The notes under the pieces were generated by a model. It ran no database searches and was not told the DNA's origin. It worked only from the letters and a program-made list of their open reading frames with translations. A DNA stretch of 64,000 nucleotides from Brachypodium distachyon. Taxonomy: Eukaryota > Streptophyta > Magnoliopsida > Poales > Poaceae. The stretch is taken from positions 70,630,355 through 70,694,354 of the forward strand of contig NC_016131.3 in assembly GCF_000005505.3 (NCBI RefSeq), given 5' to 3'. The position numbers and the translations under genes were made by a program. Each line of letters opens with the position of its first letter. The stretch's first letter is position 1. Of this stretch, positions 11,525 to 23,200 are shown one piece after another.

Positions 11525-12410
11525 GCTTCCATTCCCTTTCTTGATCGGTAGCTGTTCCCACGAAAAAAGCTGGTAACATTATCGCTCCATGGCAAACCAA
11601 AAGACGTTGCCTTCTTAAGTTTGGATTGAAAAGCATCCTTCTTCATGGCCTTCGGAATGACACAAATGTAAAACTCTTTTCGATCTTTCTCACCCCAAAA
11701 GAATGGTTGGCGTTTTATTGCTTGAAAGGCATATTCGGCGTTGATCCTAATAAAATCAGAGCATTATTAGTCAATAAAAAGTGAAACCTCAAGAATTTAG
11801 GAAAAAGAATATACTTACGGGCCTATGCAACCCATCATGTCAATTAGGCCATATAACTGACAGCAGTCAATATTAGGGAGCGAACTTGACACAGCTGTGT
11901 TCAGTTGTCTAGCGAATTCACCGATCTCCTTCAATCCACGTGCCACAGCCGACCAATCTTTGGCAAGAAGCATTGTGTGCTTTCATTCTGAAGTTAAATT
12001 GACACAAGCCAAAAAATCACAATTTTGGACAAGGATAAAATTAACACTTTTAAAATTAATCATTAACACTTCTATAGGATTAAGTTGTGCTAATCAAAAC
12101 TAACACAAGCAGAAGGTCCCACTATCTACTCAACCATGGGCTCAATAAAAATTACAGTTTGCTGCTCAATCAGTATGTAACCAAACACAAGACGCCTAAC
12201 CAACGTCAAAGGATGGTTTGAATAGGCTACCGGTACTTGACCAAACTATCATACCGGTAACAATACGCTTACCAGGCACAGGTATGGTAGGGGTACCCGG
12301 GTACATACCATGCAATAGCTACGGCTCCCTTAAACTAAATAATTTGTAATTTGGGTATTGGTACCGCCCAAACATTTAGCGGGTAACTCTTCTTCAACCC
12401 ACTTCCACCT

Positions 12411-12720
12411 GTGCTCCCTCTCATCATCTCACTGATAAACGGAAGACTATCCTTGAATCTCAGGATAATGGCAGCGGAAAGTAATGCAAGTGGAGAAGGA
12501 AATGCTCCACTGCAACCTCCCCTTAGCAAATCAATGAACCCACTAGAATTATTGGGCTTTGCGCATTTTACATTTGCTTGGAGAAAGCTGGTTGTGTTAG
12601 TCAAGGGAACAAAAAAACTTTAGATGTAAATATTGTGGCGAGGAAACCACAGAGAACTACTCAAGAGCCACTGTACATCTCTTGCAAGTGCCAAGTGATT
12701 CTAAATGCTTGAAACTATGA
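12411..12720 (+). pseudogene. hAT transposase fragment with BED zinc finger
   Basis: On the plus strand a stretch reads as a BED-type finger. An aromatic FAWRKL segment is followed, after a frame slip at an A-run near 12610-12617, by FRCKYCGEETTENYSRATVHLL. The C-x2-C ... R-x3-H-L pattern is typical of N-terminal BED fingers in plant hAT transposases. The rest of the transposase is missing. It lies in the intron between exons 2 and 3 of the pseudokinase gene and may have contributed to that intron's size. Confidence 0.5.
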
Positions 12721-13832
12721 AGTCGCTAAAACAAATGATATTTCTGCAAGATCTAGGGCAGTATACGACCGCACTATGAGTACTATCAACACTGAAGGCT
12801 TCCTATAGCTGAAACTATGTTTCCTTCTAATTGTCCAAGTATTTCGACCTCTAAATTGAGATGGAGGGTGTAATTAACTACTTGAACTTAAAGACATGTG
12901 GGTTAGAATAAAACGCACCTTTCTTCACGAAATCAGCCAACTTTACTGTAAGGTTACCAGAAACGGTATCCAGTTTGTAGTATGTGTTCCAAAAAGTAAA
13001 GTTACCATGATAGTGTCCAGATAATCGAAGTTGTTCAACACCATCTACGATCTGACCGAAATCAGAACAACGAAAGTACATAAGCTTCCAATATTTGTCA
13101 AACATTAGTTATAATTAAGACAAATAGTGTCAGATTACATACCTCACTGCAGAACCTAAGAGAGCAGTAGGAAGCACAATTGGATGTTTGCTGTTTGAGA
13201 GTTGCGGAACACCAAAAGATTTGGATTTTAGATAATCCATCAATTTACCGGTGTAGGGTTCAACCCAGGCCAGGAGATAAGGAGGGCTCTCCTGAACCAA
13301 CCTGGCGTGCAAGATGTTGATTCCACAACTGTTCCTCATGACAGAAAGTGCATGAATTTCATCCTCATTCAGATCATCCATATGCAGTATCAATCGCACA
13401 TGCAGGCGTATCCCAGACTCACCGTACTTCGCCGGCAAATTTGAAGGTGTATTAAGGGTTCCGGTAACTTGCTCTTCTTTCCGATCAATTTTCAAATCCA
13501 TCAACTGCCATTCAACTGGATGATCAACAGCTCCCAGAATAGCTTTGCCATGTCTCCCCTCAGCCATCTATGATATGCATAAAACAAATGTTACAATGTG
13601 TAATTCCTCACTGCCAACATTCCCCCAAAATACTAAGTATATCATTTTCCCCAATGTGTAACACCAGAAGGAGTTACTTACATCATTTTCTATCAATGCC
13701 GATCAATTAAAAAATGCTCAATGCCATGTATCATAACCATTCATGATTATGTTTTGACGCACATAGCATAGACATGCACTGCAGCCTTGGAAAAATAAAA
13801 CCAGTGCATTTGGCACACAGCAAAAATAGTTA

Positions 13833-14022
13833 GGCCTTGTTTGGTACTAGAGTTGTTGGGGTGTTTTCTAGGGTATTATTCACTCCAAAATGAAAAATAC
13901 TAGAAATCCCAAATGGTTGTTTGGTAGGAAGGATTTAGAGAGGATTATCCCTAGTCCCCACCCCCCACCCCCACAAAACACTCCATTTTTGTACCAAATT
14001 AAAACACTTCTCATACAAGGCC
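13833..14022. mobile_element. Tourist-like (PIF/Harbinger) MITE
   Basis: 190 bp, starting GGCCTTGTTTGGTACTAG and ending CTCATACAAGGCC, flanked by TTA on both sides (13830-13832 and 14023-14025). Terminal GGCCTTGT repeats with a TTA duplication are the Tourist signature. It sits about 270 bp upstream of the start of the minus-strand pseudokinase gene. Confidence 0.8.
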
Positions 14023-14041
14023 TTATTGTGTGCCTTCCATC

Positions 14042-14111
14042 TGTCGAGGGAACGGAGTCCGGGCAGCGAACGAGGAGCTCGACGATGTTGTCGAGGGAAC
14101 GGAGTCCGGGC
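14042..14111. repeat. Perfect 23-bp direct repeat
   Basis: TGTCGAGGGAACGGAGTCC followed by GGGC occurs at 14042-14064 and again at 14089-14111, period 47. It lies in the GC-rich DNA upstream of the pseudokinase gene. Confidence 0.8.
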
Positions 14112-17100
14112 GACGCGGGATCCTGGCCCGGGCGGCGCGTAGACGTCTCAAGCAGGGGACTCCATCTCGCGACTGGGACGGCGCCGACGACCACGGTGTA
14201 AGTGTGTAACGATCTCCGGGAGAAGGATGAACAATGACGGCGGCTAAAACCCTAGCCGATAAGAACTCTCGGAGAGAGAGATAGGGGTGAATGGGGTAGT
14301 CAGGACGTTGGCCGGTTGCAGCAAGAGGACATGTTGTGTTTTTGGTCTCTTTGCTTCTGGGCTCCGGAGCCCAAACAAACACGTGGTTAGGGGCATCAAA
14401 TGCCAAATTCTATCAGCTTCCAAACGTATCATTTACCGAAATACCCTTCCACCAATCCGCATATAACGCATCAAACGCCACAGTAACGATTCGCGTTTAT
14501 TTCTTCTCCCCACTAGAGCTTTTTGATCCTCCCACTAATTTGCAGCTCTACTCCCCACCCCTGCCCGACCGGTACTCTCCCCAATCCCGGGCTCGGTCCT
14601 GAGCCGCCGTCCCGAGCTTCAGACGCCGCCCTCCCGAGCTGCCGGCGCCGCCGTTACCGCGGGACCGATCTGCGTCCTCCCCGAGCTCCTGCATGCGTCC
14701 CTAGCTTCAGCCGCCGCCGTCCTCGATCTCCAGCAACCAACCAGCCGCCGCCCACGGAAGATCCTCCCTCGAGCTGCCGCCGCCGGGGCCCTCCTGATCT
14801 GGCCGGTGGAACGAATCTTCCAGACGCCGCCCTTCTCTCCCTCGAGCTGCAGCGGCCGCCCTCCTCTGCGACCAGCGCTGCCGCTTTCTTCTCCGGCCAG
14901 TGCCCCCGCCGTCGATCTGGTCCGAGCTGCGCCGCCTCCCTTCTCTTCTCTGCCCGATCTGCTACTCGACACTGCTCTGCTCCCTCCTCTCTCTCCTCGC
15001 TGTTCTTTTATTTTCTCTCATGTCCAGCAAGTGCAAATCGGTGATGTATAAATTTTCTGAAATTACTACTGCTAGTGTATTGTTGTTGCTGCTAGCTATT
15101 GTGTTCGCTCTCTGATGTGTAGATTCTCTGAAATTGAACGGGTATTCTCCAAAACATCTCACTGTTGTTAATTCAGGAGTTAATGAAGGTCACATCCTAA
15201 TTCATCTTAGTATCCTTGTGCTTTCCCATGACCTGTATATGTATCACCACTGCAAACATTACAAATTAGATTAATTTGTCTCAGAATAATTGAGAAACCA
15301 AGATAATTAAGACAACATGGATAGAAACGTGAGTCTAATTATTAACAATACTCTAAGATAGCAAATATGAAAGGAAATATATGTAACAAAGGGAAATGAG
15401 AAGCTGAAATGAGTATGAAGGAAACTTGGCCTAGCCGGGTCTCCGTGCATACTTGTCCTGATCTAGAACCCATCTGGCTGTCAGGCTTGTTTTTTGACCA
15501 AAATCGATGGATGCAATCCATCTAAGCTAATATATGTATGCACATGTAGAAAAATATGCCATGTAAGAAGGATCGATACACACGCAAGAGACCAGTTAAC
15601 GAATTCTAACTAAACAAGGCAATGGAGTATTACAGCTCTGAAAAGAGCATCACTTGCAAACACATGTACAACTACACTATAACTTAAACTCAGCACTGTA
15701 ATTTAAATGATGTAAGAGGCTAAATTCAAAGAACAATGACAGTATCACCCCGCCTTCCTCTCCTGCTCTTCTTGGAACCTCCTGACCGACAAAACAAGAC
15801 TGAAAGTTCAACTGGCAGCAATCAAAGAAAAACCCAAAAGAATAACGTCTAGTTCTTAAGCCACGAAATTTAGCTGCTCTTTAAGCCGTGGAGCACTGAC
15901 ACTAATCTGAAAAAAATTGGAAGCCAAATAGAAAATCAGTAGGAAACCACTGACTAACTGATCAAGATACTACTTGAAACTGAATATTGTCTGAAACTGA
16001 ATCTAGGACTGAATAAGACTCTTCTTATACTGAAACTCTTTTGAAACTGAAACTACAATTTAAATTTATAAAGCAAATGTGAAAGTGAAACTCTTCTCAA
16101 ACTGAATGCGCAGAATAAAACTGTAAAATCAGATGCAACAGGTACAGCCTCTCAAACTGAAAACTCTTCTCAAACTGAAGCTGGGATGATTCGGTGTAGC
16201 TTTGGATGCAGTACTGAAGCTGAGATCGTGGTTCACGAATGATCAGGTGTCCTCTCAAAAGAAAAAAAAAACGGTCGGGTGCCTTGTTTTGTTTCCTAGT
16301 GAGGAAAAATGGTAAATAATTATTTGGATTATGCCAGAAAGAAAATATAGAGATGTAAGCATAATGTTCAGTGTTAGAGAATAGAACAGAAAGGATAATG
16401 TGGCAATATTGTCAGTATACTTTTTTTTTGCAGGTAACATTATCAGCATCCTTAATCACCCTTGATACAGTCATACAACAATTCCACTGGGAAGCAAAAC
16501 AAAAACACCTAGAAGGTAATCTAATCCCAAATCATCAATATTGAATCAGTTCAAACATCCAGCTGCAGTACCTGAGTGCATTGTTAAGGATCATCAGAAA
16601 TATAATACTACGTAAATGAGTAGCCATGAAAAAAAGGCCTCTGCATTAGAGTAACTATATCCTTTGTCTAGAAAAAAAAAAGATGGAACATCCTTCCAAG
16701 AGAAAGTAAATAGCACAGGGTTTTTTTTGAGAGAGAGAGCACAAATAGATTTTAGTCAAACTTATCGTGTCACTGCCGCAAGGAACTGGACAGATTAAAA
16801 ACAATTTGCACGATCATCAAAATTCAGAAAATCACAATTTCAATCACGACAATGAATTAACATTCACAAATAACATCAGGATTTCAGTTCACAAAAACAA
16901 CCTTTACAAATACCAAACTCACCATGGCATATTTGCTTTGCCTTTGTCATCCTTTCTTGCAGCTTGACGCTGACTTGTGTTGGTCACCACTGGCACAGGA
17001 ATCCGCCCTTGCCCTTTGCCATAGTCTCACACGATCGGTCGCGCGGTCCATCTCATCATCCATGCGCGTGACAAAGGAAGAGGGGAAATCCAGCGGAGGG

Positions 17101-17115
17101 GCAGGACGCAAGACG
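14112..17115. other. Unrecognised region with GC-rich block and AT-rich tail
   Basis: A GC-rich block (about 14550-15050), full of proline/arginine/serine codons in every frame, is followed by AT-rich DNA. An AAACCCTAG word (14249-14257), often found in plant 5' leaders, is present, but no exon could be supported. The 15960-16190 part is a degenerate repeat, described separately. Confidence 0.35.
15970..16190. repeat. Degenerate repeat of AAACTGAA words
   Basis: The phrase (C)TTCTCAAACTGAA and shorter forms (GAAACTGAA, ATACTGAAACTC) recur about ten times between 15970 and 16190. Units are of uneven length, so this is a decayed tandem array and not a clean satellite. Confidence 0.55.
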
Positions 17116-17706
17116 TCAGCGGTTAGAAGTTTTCATGCGCCTGCGGCTGGGTTCCGGCCTCCGGCAGTCCGGCTCTAGGGTTTTGGGATTCGATGGCGAG
17201 TGGAGGGTTGAGTGGGGCAGTGGGAGATAGAGGATAATAGGGGAGGGACATTGGGGCTGGGGAGCCGCCGACGGAAGGGATGGCCGATTGGACGTCCACT
17301 GGTGGAGGCAGGGCGCGGCGCTCTGCGTGGGCGATTTCGGCCGCTCGGGAGTCGGGGGCGATGCTTCGTACCACGGGATTTCCGCTGACGAGTTCTCCTC
17401 CATGCGGCGCTTGCCTCTTGCCCGGGCCGAGGAGGGGATGGGGGAGACATCTGTCCACAGGTTCTCCTCCTCCACCCAGCGCTTGCTTCTTTCCTGGGCT
17501 GGAGAGTGTACGGGGGCGTTTATGACTTCACCATGGGTATCCGCCCTGAACGGGAGGTCGGGGCCGCCGCTGGCTGGTTCCTCGGTGACGTAGGTACGAG
17601 TGTCGATTTGGGGAGGACGTACTAGAGGGCGTAGAGCAAGTCGGGGTCGATCTGATCGGGGCGGACTCGGTGGCGGCGACGGACTCGGAGGCTGGCGGCG
17701 GCGCAA
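17116..17706 (-). CDS. Hypothetical proline/serine/arginine-rich ORF
   Basis: A 196-codon open frame on the minus strand. Low-complexity ends flank a more protein-like middle that includes RWVEEENLWTDVSPIP and RRMEENSSAEIPWYEASP, which look like two diverged copies of one unit (KRWVEEENLW.. / KRRMEENSSA..). No known domain was recognised. It is in GC-rich DNA, where long open frames arise by chance, and overlapping frames on both strands are also open. It could be a real exon, a captured fragment or chance. Confidence 0.25.
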   Translation of the reverse strand: MRRRQPPSPSPPPSPPRSDRPRLALRPLVRPPQIDTRTYVTEEPASGGPDLPFRADTHGEVINAPVHSPAQERSKRWVEEENLWTDVSPIPSSARARGKRRMEENSSAEIPWYEASPPTPERPKSPTQSAAPCLHQWTSNRPSLPSAAPQPQCPSPIILYLPLPHSTLHSPSNPKTLEPDCRRPEPSRRRMKTSNR

Positions 17707-18379
17707 ACTCGAACCCTAGCTCCGAAAAGGTAGAGAGATGGGAAGGGAGATGAAGACGCTGGGCCGCTGTGCTCACCTGCTGGCAGAGAGGGATGGGCTC
17801 GGGCCTCGGGCCTCAGGGGGAGACCGAAAAACCCGAAGACCGAAAACATACAACGAAGAAGCGACCACGTATGCCAAACGGACGACGGCCGAGTGGCCAC
17901 GTTGCGGCATCGAAAGGGCAGGGGATTCTTCCGCCTTTAGAGAGGAGAGAGATATGTGAATTGTCCAGATGTTATTTTTTTGTTAAATTGTTGATCACAA
18001 AAGGAGAAAGAAAGTTGTACCAACCGACGTGTGGATAATATATTATTAGTGCACTATGCTATAATGTGTTCAAAATTATTGTCATGCATATACATTGTTT
18101 GATGGAGTGAAAAAATGATCATCTGTAGCCAAAAAACAACTCTTAAACGGCTAATTTACGTTTAAAACAGTACAGTCAGCACTAATACCAAACCTACAGA
18201 ACTACAGGGTTATTCAGGTCATTTCGGCATATTTTAACTGCAACTGCACCTAGACCAGCCGCACAAACAAACAGGCAACATACAGCTCCAACCTTCAAGC
18301 TGCAGCTGGCAGCCACAGATGATTCTGGAATGTGCAGCTATGAGGACCCGGCGCTTTAGGTTGGAAAGAAAAAGGTACG
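17707..18379. other. Intergenic, nothing recognised
   Basis: GC-rich until about 17950 and AT-rich after. No gene, repeat or RNA could be supported. Confidence 0.4.
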
Positions 18380-20012
18380 GGTGCGTTTGGATTTGGGGTC
18401 GAGGCCAACCCGTGTCGAGCCAACCGACTCAAATCCTTTTTTGCAGTTGTTTGGTTGTGGGGGCCTAGTTAGCCTGGAACGAAAAAAGCCCAAAACGGTG
18501 GTCCGCGTGAGCCGGCCTCAAGCGGGGCGGCTTTCTCGCTCGCCCGTCTCTCCTCCCTTGGTGGCCGGCGGCGGCAGCAGCAATCGGTGAGGGCGGCAGC
18601 CGCCGCTGCGATGGGCGGAGGCCCCTGCTTCTGCGGTGGACCCCGACGGCGAGGGTGGCGGTGCCGGGTGCTGCTGTGAGGGGCGGCAGCAAGGGGGGCA
18701 GTGCCTGCTGCTACTGGGGGCGGGGGTGAGGAGGGCGGTGCCTGCTGCTGTGAGCTATAGGGATGAAACCGGATCGGATTTGGACGGATTGTACTCATAC
18801 CGTATTCTATTCCGCATTTTTTATCTGATTCGGAAACGGTTCGGATTCGGGTTCGATGCGGAAACGGCTACGGAATATACCAAAATTTGTCGGAAACAGA
18901 TACGGTACGGTAGCGGATCAATGCCGGACCGGAAACAGATAATTATGGACGGATAATACATGCATCTAATAATGGCACATAATTTAATATCTCAATATAC
19001 AGCCGTAGGCACATAATTAAATATCTCAACATACTGACAGTAGTAAACAATTCATAGTGTATTCAAGATTACTAATTAAAGAAGTATATAGTTAGTGCCA
19101 AACAGAGTTACTGATTGTATCAACTACCAATTAGTTATACACTGCAAATCGTTACATTGTGTTGGGTGGGGCAGCGACCGATGAAGATAGATTGGCGGGC
19201 GATGGCTCAATCGCATGTTGGGGCAGCTGCGCCTGCACTAGTTGAGGACGTGACCTGTTCAAGATAGATCGGGGAGTTAAACCCTTGCGGGCGCCGTCGC
19301 GGCCGTGCGGGCGGCGGCTGCCAGCAGAGGTGGTTCGTGCGTGCGTGAATCCGGAATTACCGGAGTCTCATGTATGTGTAGGTCAGTGTTAGGTCAGTCC
19401 GTCAGTTTACCATGTACGTGGGCTATGGCCTGTGGTTTTATTTTTTTGATAATATGAAAACGGATAATATCCGTATTCTGTAGGCCGGATAATCCGATTT
19501 GGATTTCAGATAATCCGGTATCCACCGGATAACTTCACTACCGTATCTGATACCGTATCTGAATCAGATATCCGGTACCACGACCGGATATAATTTTTTC
19601 GTCCCATATCCGATCCGACCAGATTCGGAACCGGTCCGGCCGGAAATTATCCGATCCGTTTTCACCCATAGTGAGCGGTGGTGACGATGGGGCTGGCTCA
19701 TGCAGATGCTGGGGCGCCGCCAGCCGCGGCTGCTGGCTGACGACGAAGGAGAGGCAAATTCGGTCTTCTCGGTGCCGTCGCGGCCTCGAGATTTTTACAG
19801 AAGATGGGCAGCAGATGGCCCTCGGATTCGGTCTTCTCGAGAGAAAGATGGACAGCCATGGTGGCAGAAGTGAAAGGGAGGCATCGCGGGGAAGAAGACC
19901 TTTGTTTTACTGAAGCAATTTCCTGACCAAACCTCGGTTGGCCCCGTCTTTTTAACGTTCCTAAAATCTGGTTGGGCCAACCCATTTTTTTCTAGGCACT
20001 AAACCAAACACA
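18380..20012. mobile_element. Possible large TIR element hosting an hAT insertion
   Basis: The left end GGTGCGTTTGGATTTGG and the inverse of the right end, GGTGTGTTTGGTTTAGTG, are similar. Just inside, the words GGCCAACCCG and GGGTTGGCC also mirror each other. This suggests a TIR transposon or MITE relative with GC-rich interior. No clear target duplication was found and no transposase is visible. Confidence 0.35.
18758..19670. mobile_element. Non-autonomous hAT-like element
   Basis: Starts TAGGGATGAAACCGGATCGG and ends CCGATCCGTTTTCACCCATA, an inverted repeat with a small offset. It is flanked by GTGAGCTA (18750-18757) and GTGAGCGG (19671-19678), an 8-bp duplication with two mismatches. Subterminal regions are full of GGATAATCCG and TATCCGGT words in both orientations, as in many hAT elements. 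No transposase frame. The centre (about 19180-19340) is GC-rich and may be captured DNA. Confidence 0.65.
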
Positions 20013-20244
20013 CCACACCATAGATACGTTTGGTCGCCGAGCGGAGCGGAGCCGGCAGCAGTCGCAAGATTCCTCCGATTTCGCTGAGCGGAATGAGCCT
20101 GAAAATTGAACTGTACATTCACCTCACGGCCACTTCGCTCGCTGCCGCCGGAAAACCAAACACGGAGCACAATGGATCGCTCTGCTTGAATCCATCCAGA
20201 ACGGCAACCAAACAGATCAGTGAACCCAGCATATGCTAATCCCA

Positions 20245-23200
20245 TCACTCGCGCTCCACGACAACAGCTACGGCCGCGGCATCTTGAGACCTTCTCCTCT
20301 CGGCCCCTGACCGCCTCCTGCGCCGGCCTTCCTCCCTGCCCCCGGTGCCATTGTCGGGCGGCGCGACGTACACGAACGGACCCACAAGGCCGTCGTCCTC
20401 GAGCGCGAGGAGCGGCTCAAGGGCCTCGACGACGGCGGACATGTGGGGGCGGGACTTGGGGTTGAGGCTCACGCAGCGGTAGGCCACCGCGGCGGCCTTC
20501 TGGGCCGCCCTGCCGGCGTACTGGCCTGCCAGGTTCGGGTCCATGACGCGGTCCAGCCGGCGCGGGTCGTTGAGGTAGGGCCTGGCCCAGTCCACCAGGT
20601 TCTGCTCCCGCGGCGGCCGGCTCTTGTCCACCGACTTGCGCCCCGTCAGCAGCTCCAGCAGCACCACGCCGAACCCGTACACGTCGCTCTTCGCCGTCAG
20701 GTGCCCTGCAGACGAAACGGATGAACGTGTGTGTTAGCTACTGTAACTCTGAATCATTTGACAGTGATCAGATGAAATTGTTGGTGTTTCGTCAGTATAT
20801 TTACCTGTCATGATGTACTCCGGCGCAGCGTAGCCCTGCGTGCCCATCACGCGTGTTGACACGTGCGTCTCGTCTTCTTCTGGCCCGTCTTTCGCTAGCC
20901 CGAAATCCGATAGCTTCGCTTTGTAATCCTGTGGATAATTCAAAAAACAAAAGTTAACACTGCTGCTGAACTACTCCCTGATTGAATTGACAAGGACGGA
21001 TCTAGGCCAGAATGGGAGTATATCTGAATGAACCAAGCCAATCCAATGCACTTGGGATGCGGCTGTTCTGAGAGTCAGTGGGACAGACCGAACCAAACCA
21101 AACCCAAATGCACTCAAGCTTCCACTGCACTCCAACCACTCTGCTAATTGACAAACGGATGAATCGCTCAACATTCGTAGTAATAGCAATCATAAGAGTC
21201 GGTACGGATGAGTTGCAATAGTTGAAACTGAAGCCTGACTCAGTCTACTTCACAGGGCCGACTAGCTTAGCTCGTGGTCAAGGTTTGTTTGCCAGCAGTT
21301 GGCATTTTGGCCACCTGACAATTCCAACAGTTCAGTCACGGAGAATAAGCTACCGCCAAGTATATGAATAATCCAATCACTATACTTATTCAAACCAGCT
21401 CAGCGAAAATTAACCGGAGCTAAGTCTTGTACGTCTTTGGGAGACAGACAGACTGACTGAGGTAGGTGAAGGAAGGATCAACAAGATGAGATCAGGTACG
21501 TACCGAGTCTAGCAAGATGTTGGAGGTCTTGAAGTCCCGGTAGATGACTGGGTTCTCGGCTTCATGGAGAAACGCCAACCCTTTGGCGGCACCGATGGCG
21601 ATCTTCAGACGTGTTGACCATGGCAACGACGCCGCGTATTCTGCATTGTACATCATCCACAAACGATTTTCTTAGTAATCAGATTCAGATAGATGTTACC
21701 ATTAATCGTATTAGGGATCGATGGCCATGGCAAAAAAAGTTTTTTTAATTAATTAGCGCAGGTAAGTACTAGTAGTGGTTAGCAAAATATAGGGGTAACT
21801 AGCTTACTGTTTATCGCGTGTTCTTTCAGTTTCTAATGATGCCCTGTTGCTCTCATGGAAAAAAAAAAGCATGAAACGCATCTTGCCTGTTTTTCATTGT
21901 CCAAGCCTCCTCTTATGTGGTCGACGTACTTAATTCGCTATCTACTTTGCATAAAGATTAAAGCTCGGTGCTGATGCAGTCGACAGTCGACACCAAGAAG
22001 ACATAGCACCAGGAGCGAAAAGGAAGAAGATATGGTGTGAATTATTATATATCAAAGTGGTTAAGAGAAAATGACCAGATGGAAATTATACCAGCAGGTA
22101 GCTAGCTAGAGAAAGAGAGTGATGGATCGATGATGTAACACCAGGAATGGACACCACAGCAACAAGTCCAAAAGGCAGTTTGAATTGAACCATGGAGAGG
22201 AAAACGGGAGGATTTAATTAACTGAAGGGTGTGGTGTAGAGCAAGGAACCAAACGAAGGATCAACTGAAGCCACTCCACCGAGGGAAGATATCTGTTCTA
22301 GGAGCTGCACCGGCCGCCGATCTGCCGTAAAACCGCAGGCTAGCTCCAGATTGAACGATTTGATGTACGTGTGTGACTCTTCTGGATGGAATCTCTTTTT
22401 AGCTTGATGGTGCAGCACAGGGAAAAGGATCGAGATTGACTGACAGCAATGTCTCGGGAATATCCCTTTCTTGTGGCCTCTGCCAGATTAACACTGTTCC
22501 CTGAATCTCTTCTTAACACGGGTAGGTATTTACTCCTTCCATTCCATAAAGATTTGCGTGACTTTTAACTAGCTCTAATTTAAAACCGTATCAATTTTTT
22601 TAGAACGGAGAGAGTAGTTTAAGTGTACTATACATAACCTCTTGATTTTATTTTGAAAGAATTCATAGAAGCTCTCTAACTGCAAGTATTCCAGTAGCTA
22701 GTTTTATGCGTTTGACCACATCACAAGTAATGTGTTTTTTATTTAAAAAATGTAAAATGGTTGAGTGGAAAATATTGAGATTTGATTTGTGCTTACTTTT
22801 GAAGAGATGTTTCTCCAGGCTGCCTCTGGTCATGAACTCGTAGACGAGAAGCCTGTGCTCATCCTCGTAGCAGTAACCGATCAGTTTAACGAGGTGAGGA
22901 TTTCTCAATTGCCCCAGGAAGATGACTTCGGTCTGCATCGTGGCATTTACACATTTTTGTGCAGGTGATCAGTCGTCAGATGTGATTAAATATCTTAATT
23001 ACACACAAGTTTAGTTTTGATTGATCAGCTGACAGATAAAAAACAAAGCCTTCCTTTCTTTTTTAGCTAAGCAAGCAAAGACTGTTTCATTGAATTGTCC
23101 TATGCATGCTATCAAGCATCCACATATGTGCAAGTGCAACTAAAACTCTCCCGAAAGATCAGTAGTAGTTCATTTTGTCGAGAGAATATGTCAACACCAA

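Larger units (their letters stand above)
10776..13567 (-). pseudogene. Pseudokinase-KEN (RNase L/IRE1-like) gene, split by a solo LTR
   Basis: Exons as read: 13567-13148, 13051-12919, 11979-11819, 11746-11525, then coding resumes at 10958-10776 beyond a solo LTR. The middle resembles a kinase C-lobe in which the catalytic loop reads HGNFTFWNTYY instead of HRDxKxxN and the DFG position reads KLADF, so catalytic aspartates are absent. The next part (RQPFFWGEKDRKEFY, GLPWSDNV, then YDAGSP..., IIQSNYPKLCYELY) follows the order of the KEN ribonuclease-like domain of IRE1/RNase L. Grasses have many such kinase-like/KEN genes; the assignment is from memory. The exon 2-exon 3 junction does not join in frame with the most obvious acceptor (it gives TGA). 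With the LTR in place, reading stops at TAA 11458-11460, truncating the KEN domain. Probably a pseudogene. Confidence 0.6.

Noticed and set aside
20027..20215. Foldback with CGTTTGGTCGCCG and CGGCAACCAAACA ends
   Set aside because: Looks like a small MITE just after the RIPK-like stop codon, but no matching target duplication was found and the arms are short, so it is not listed as an element.
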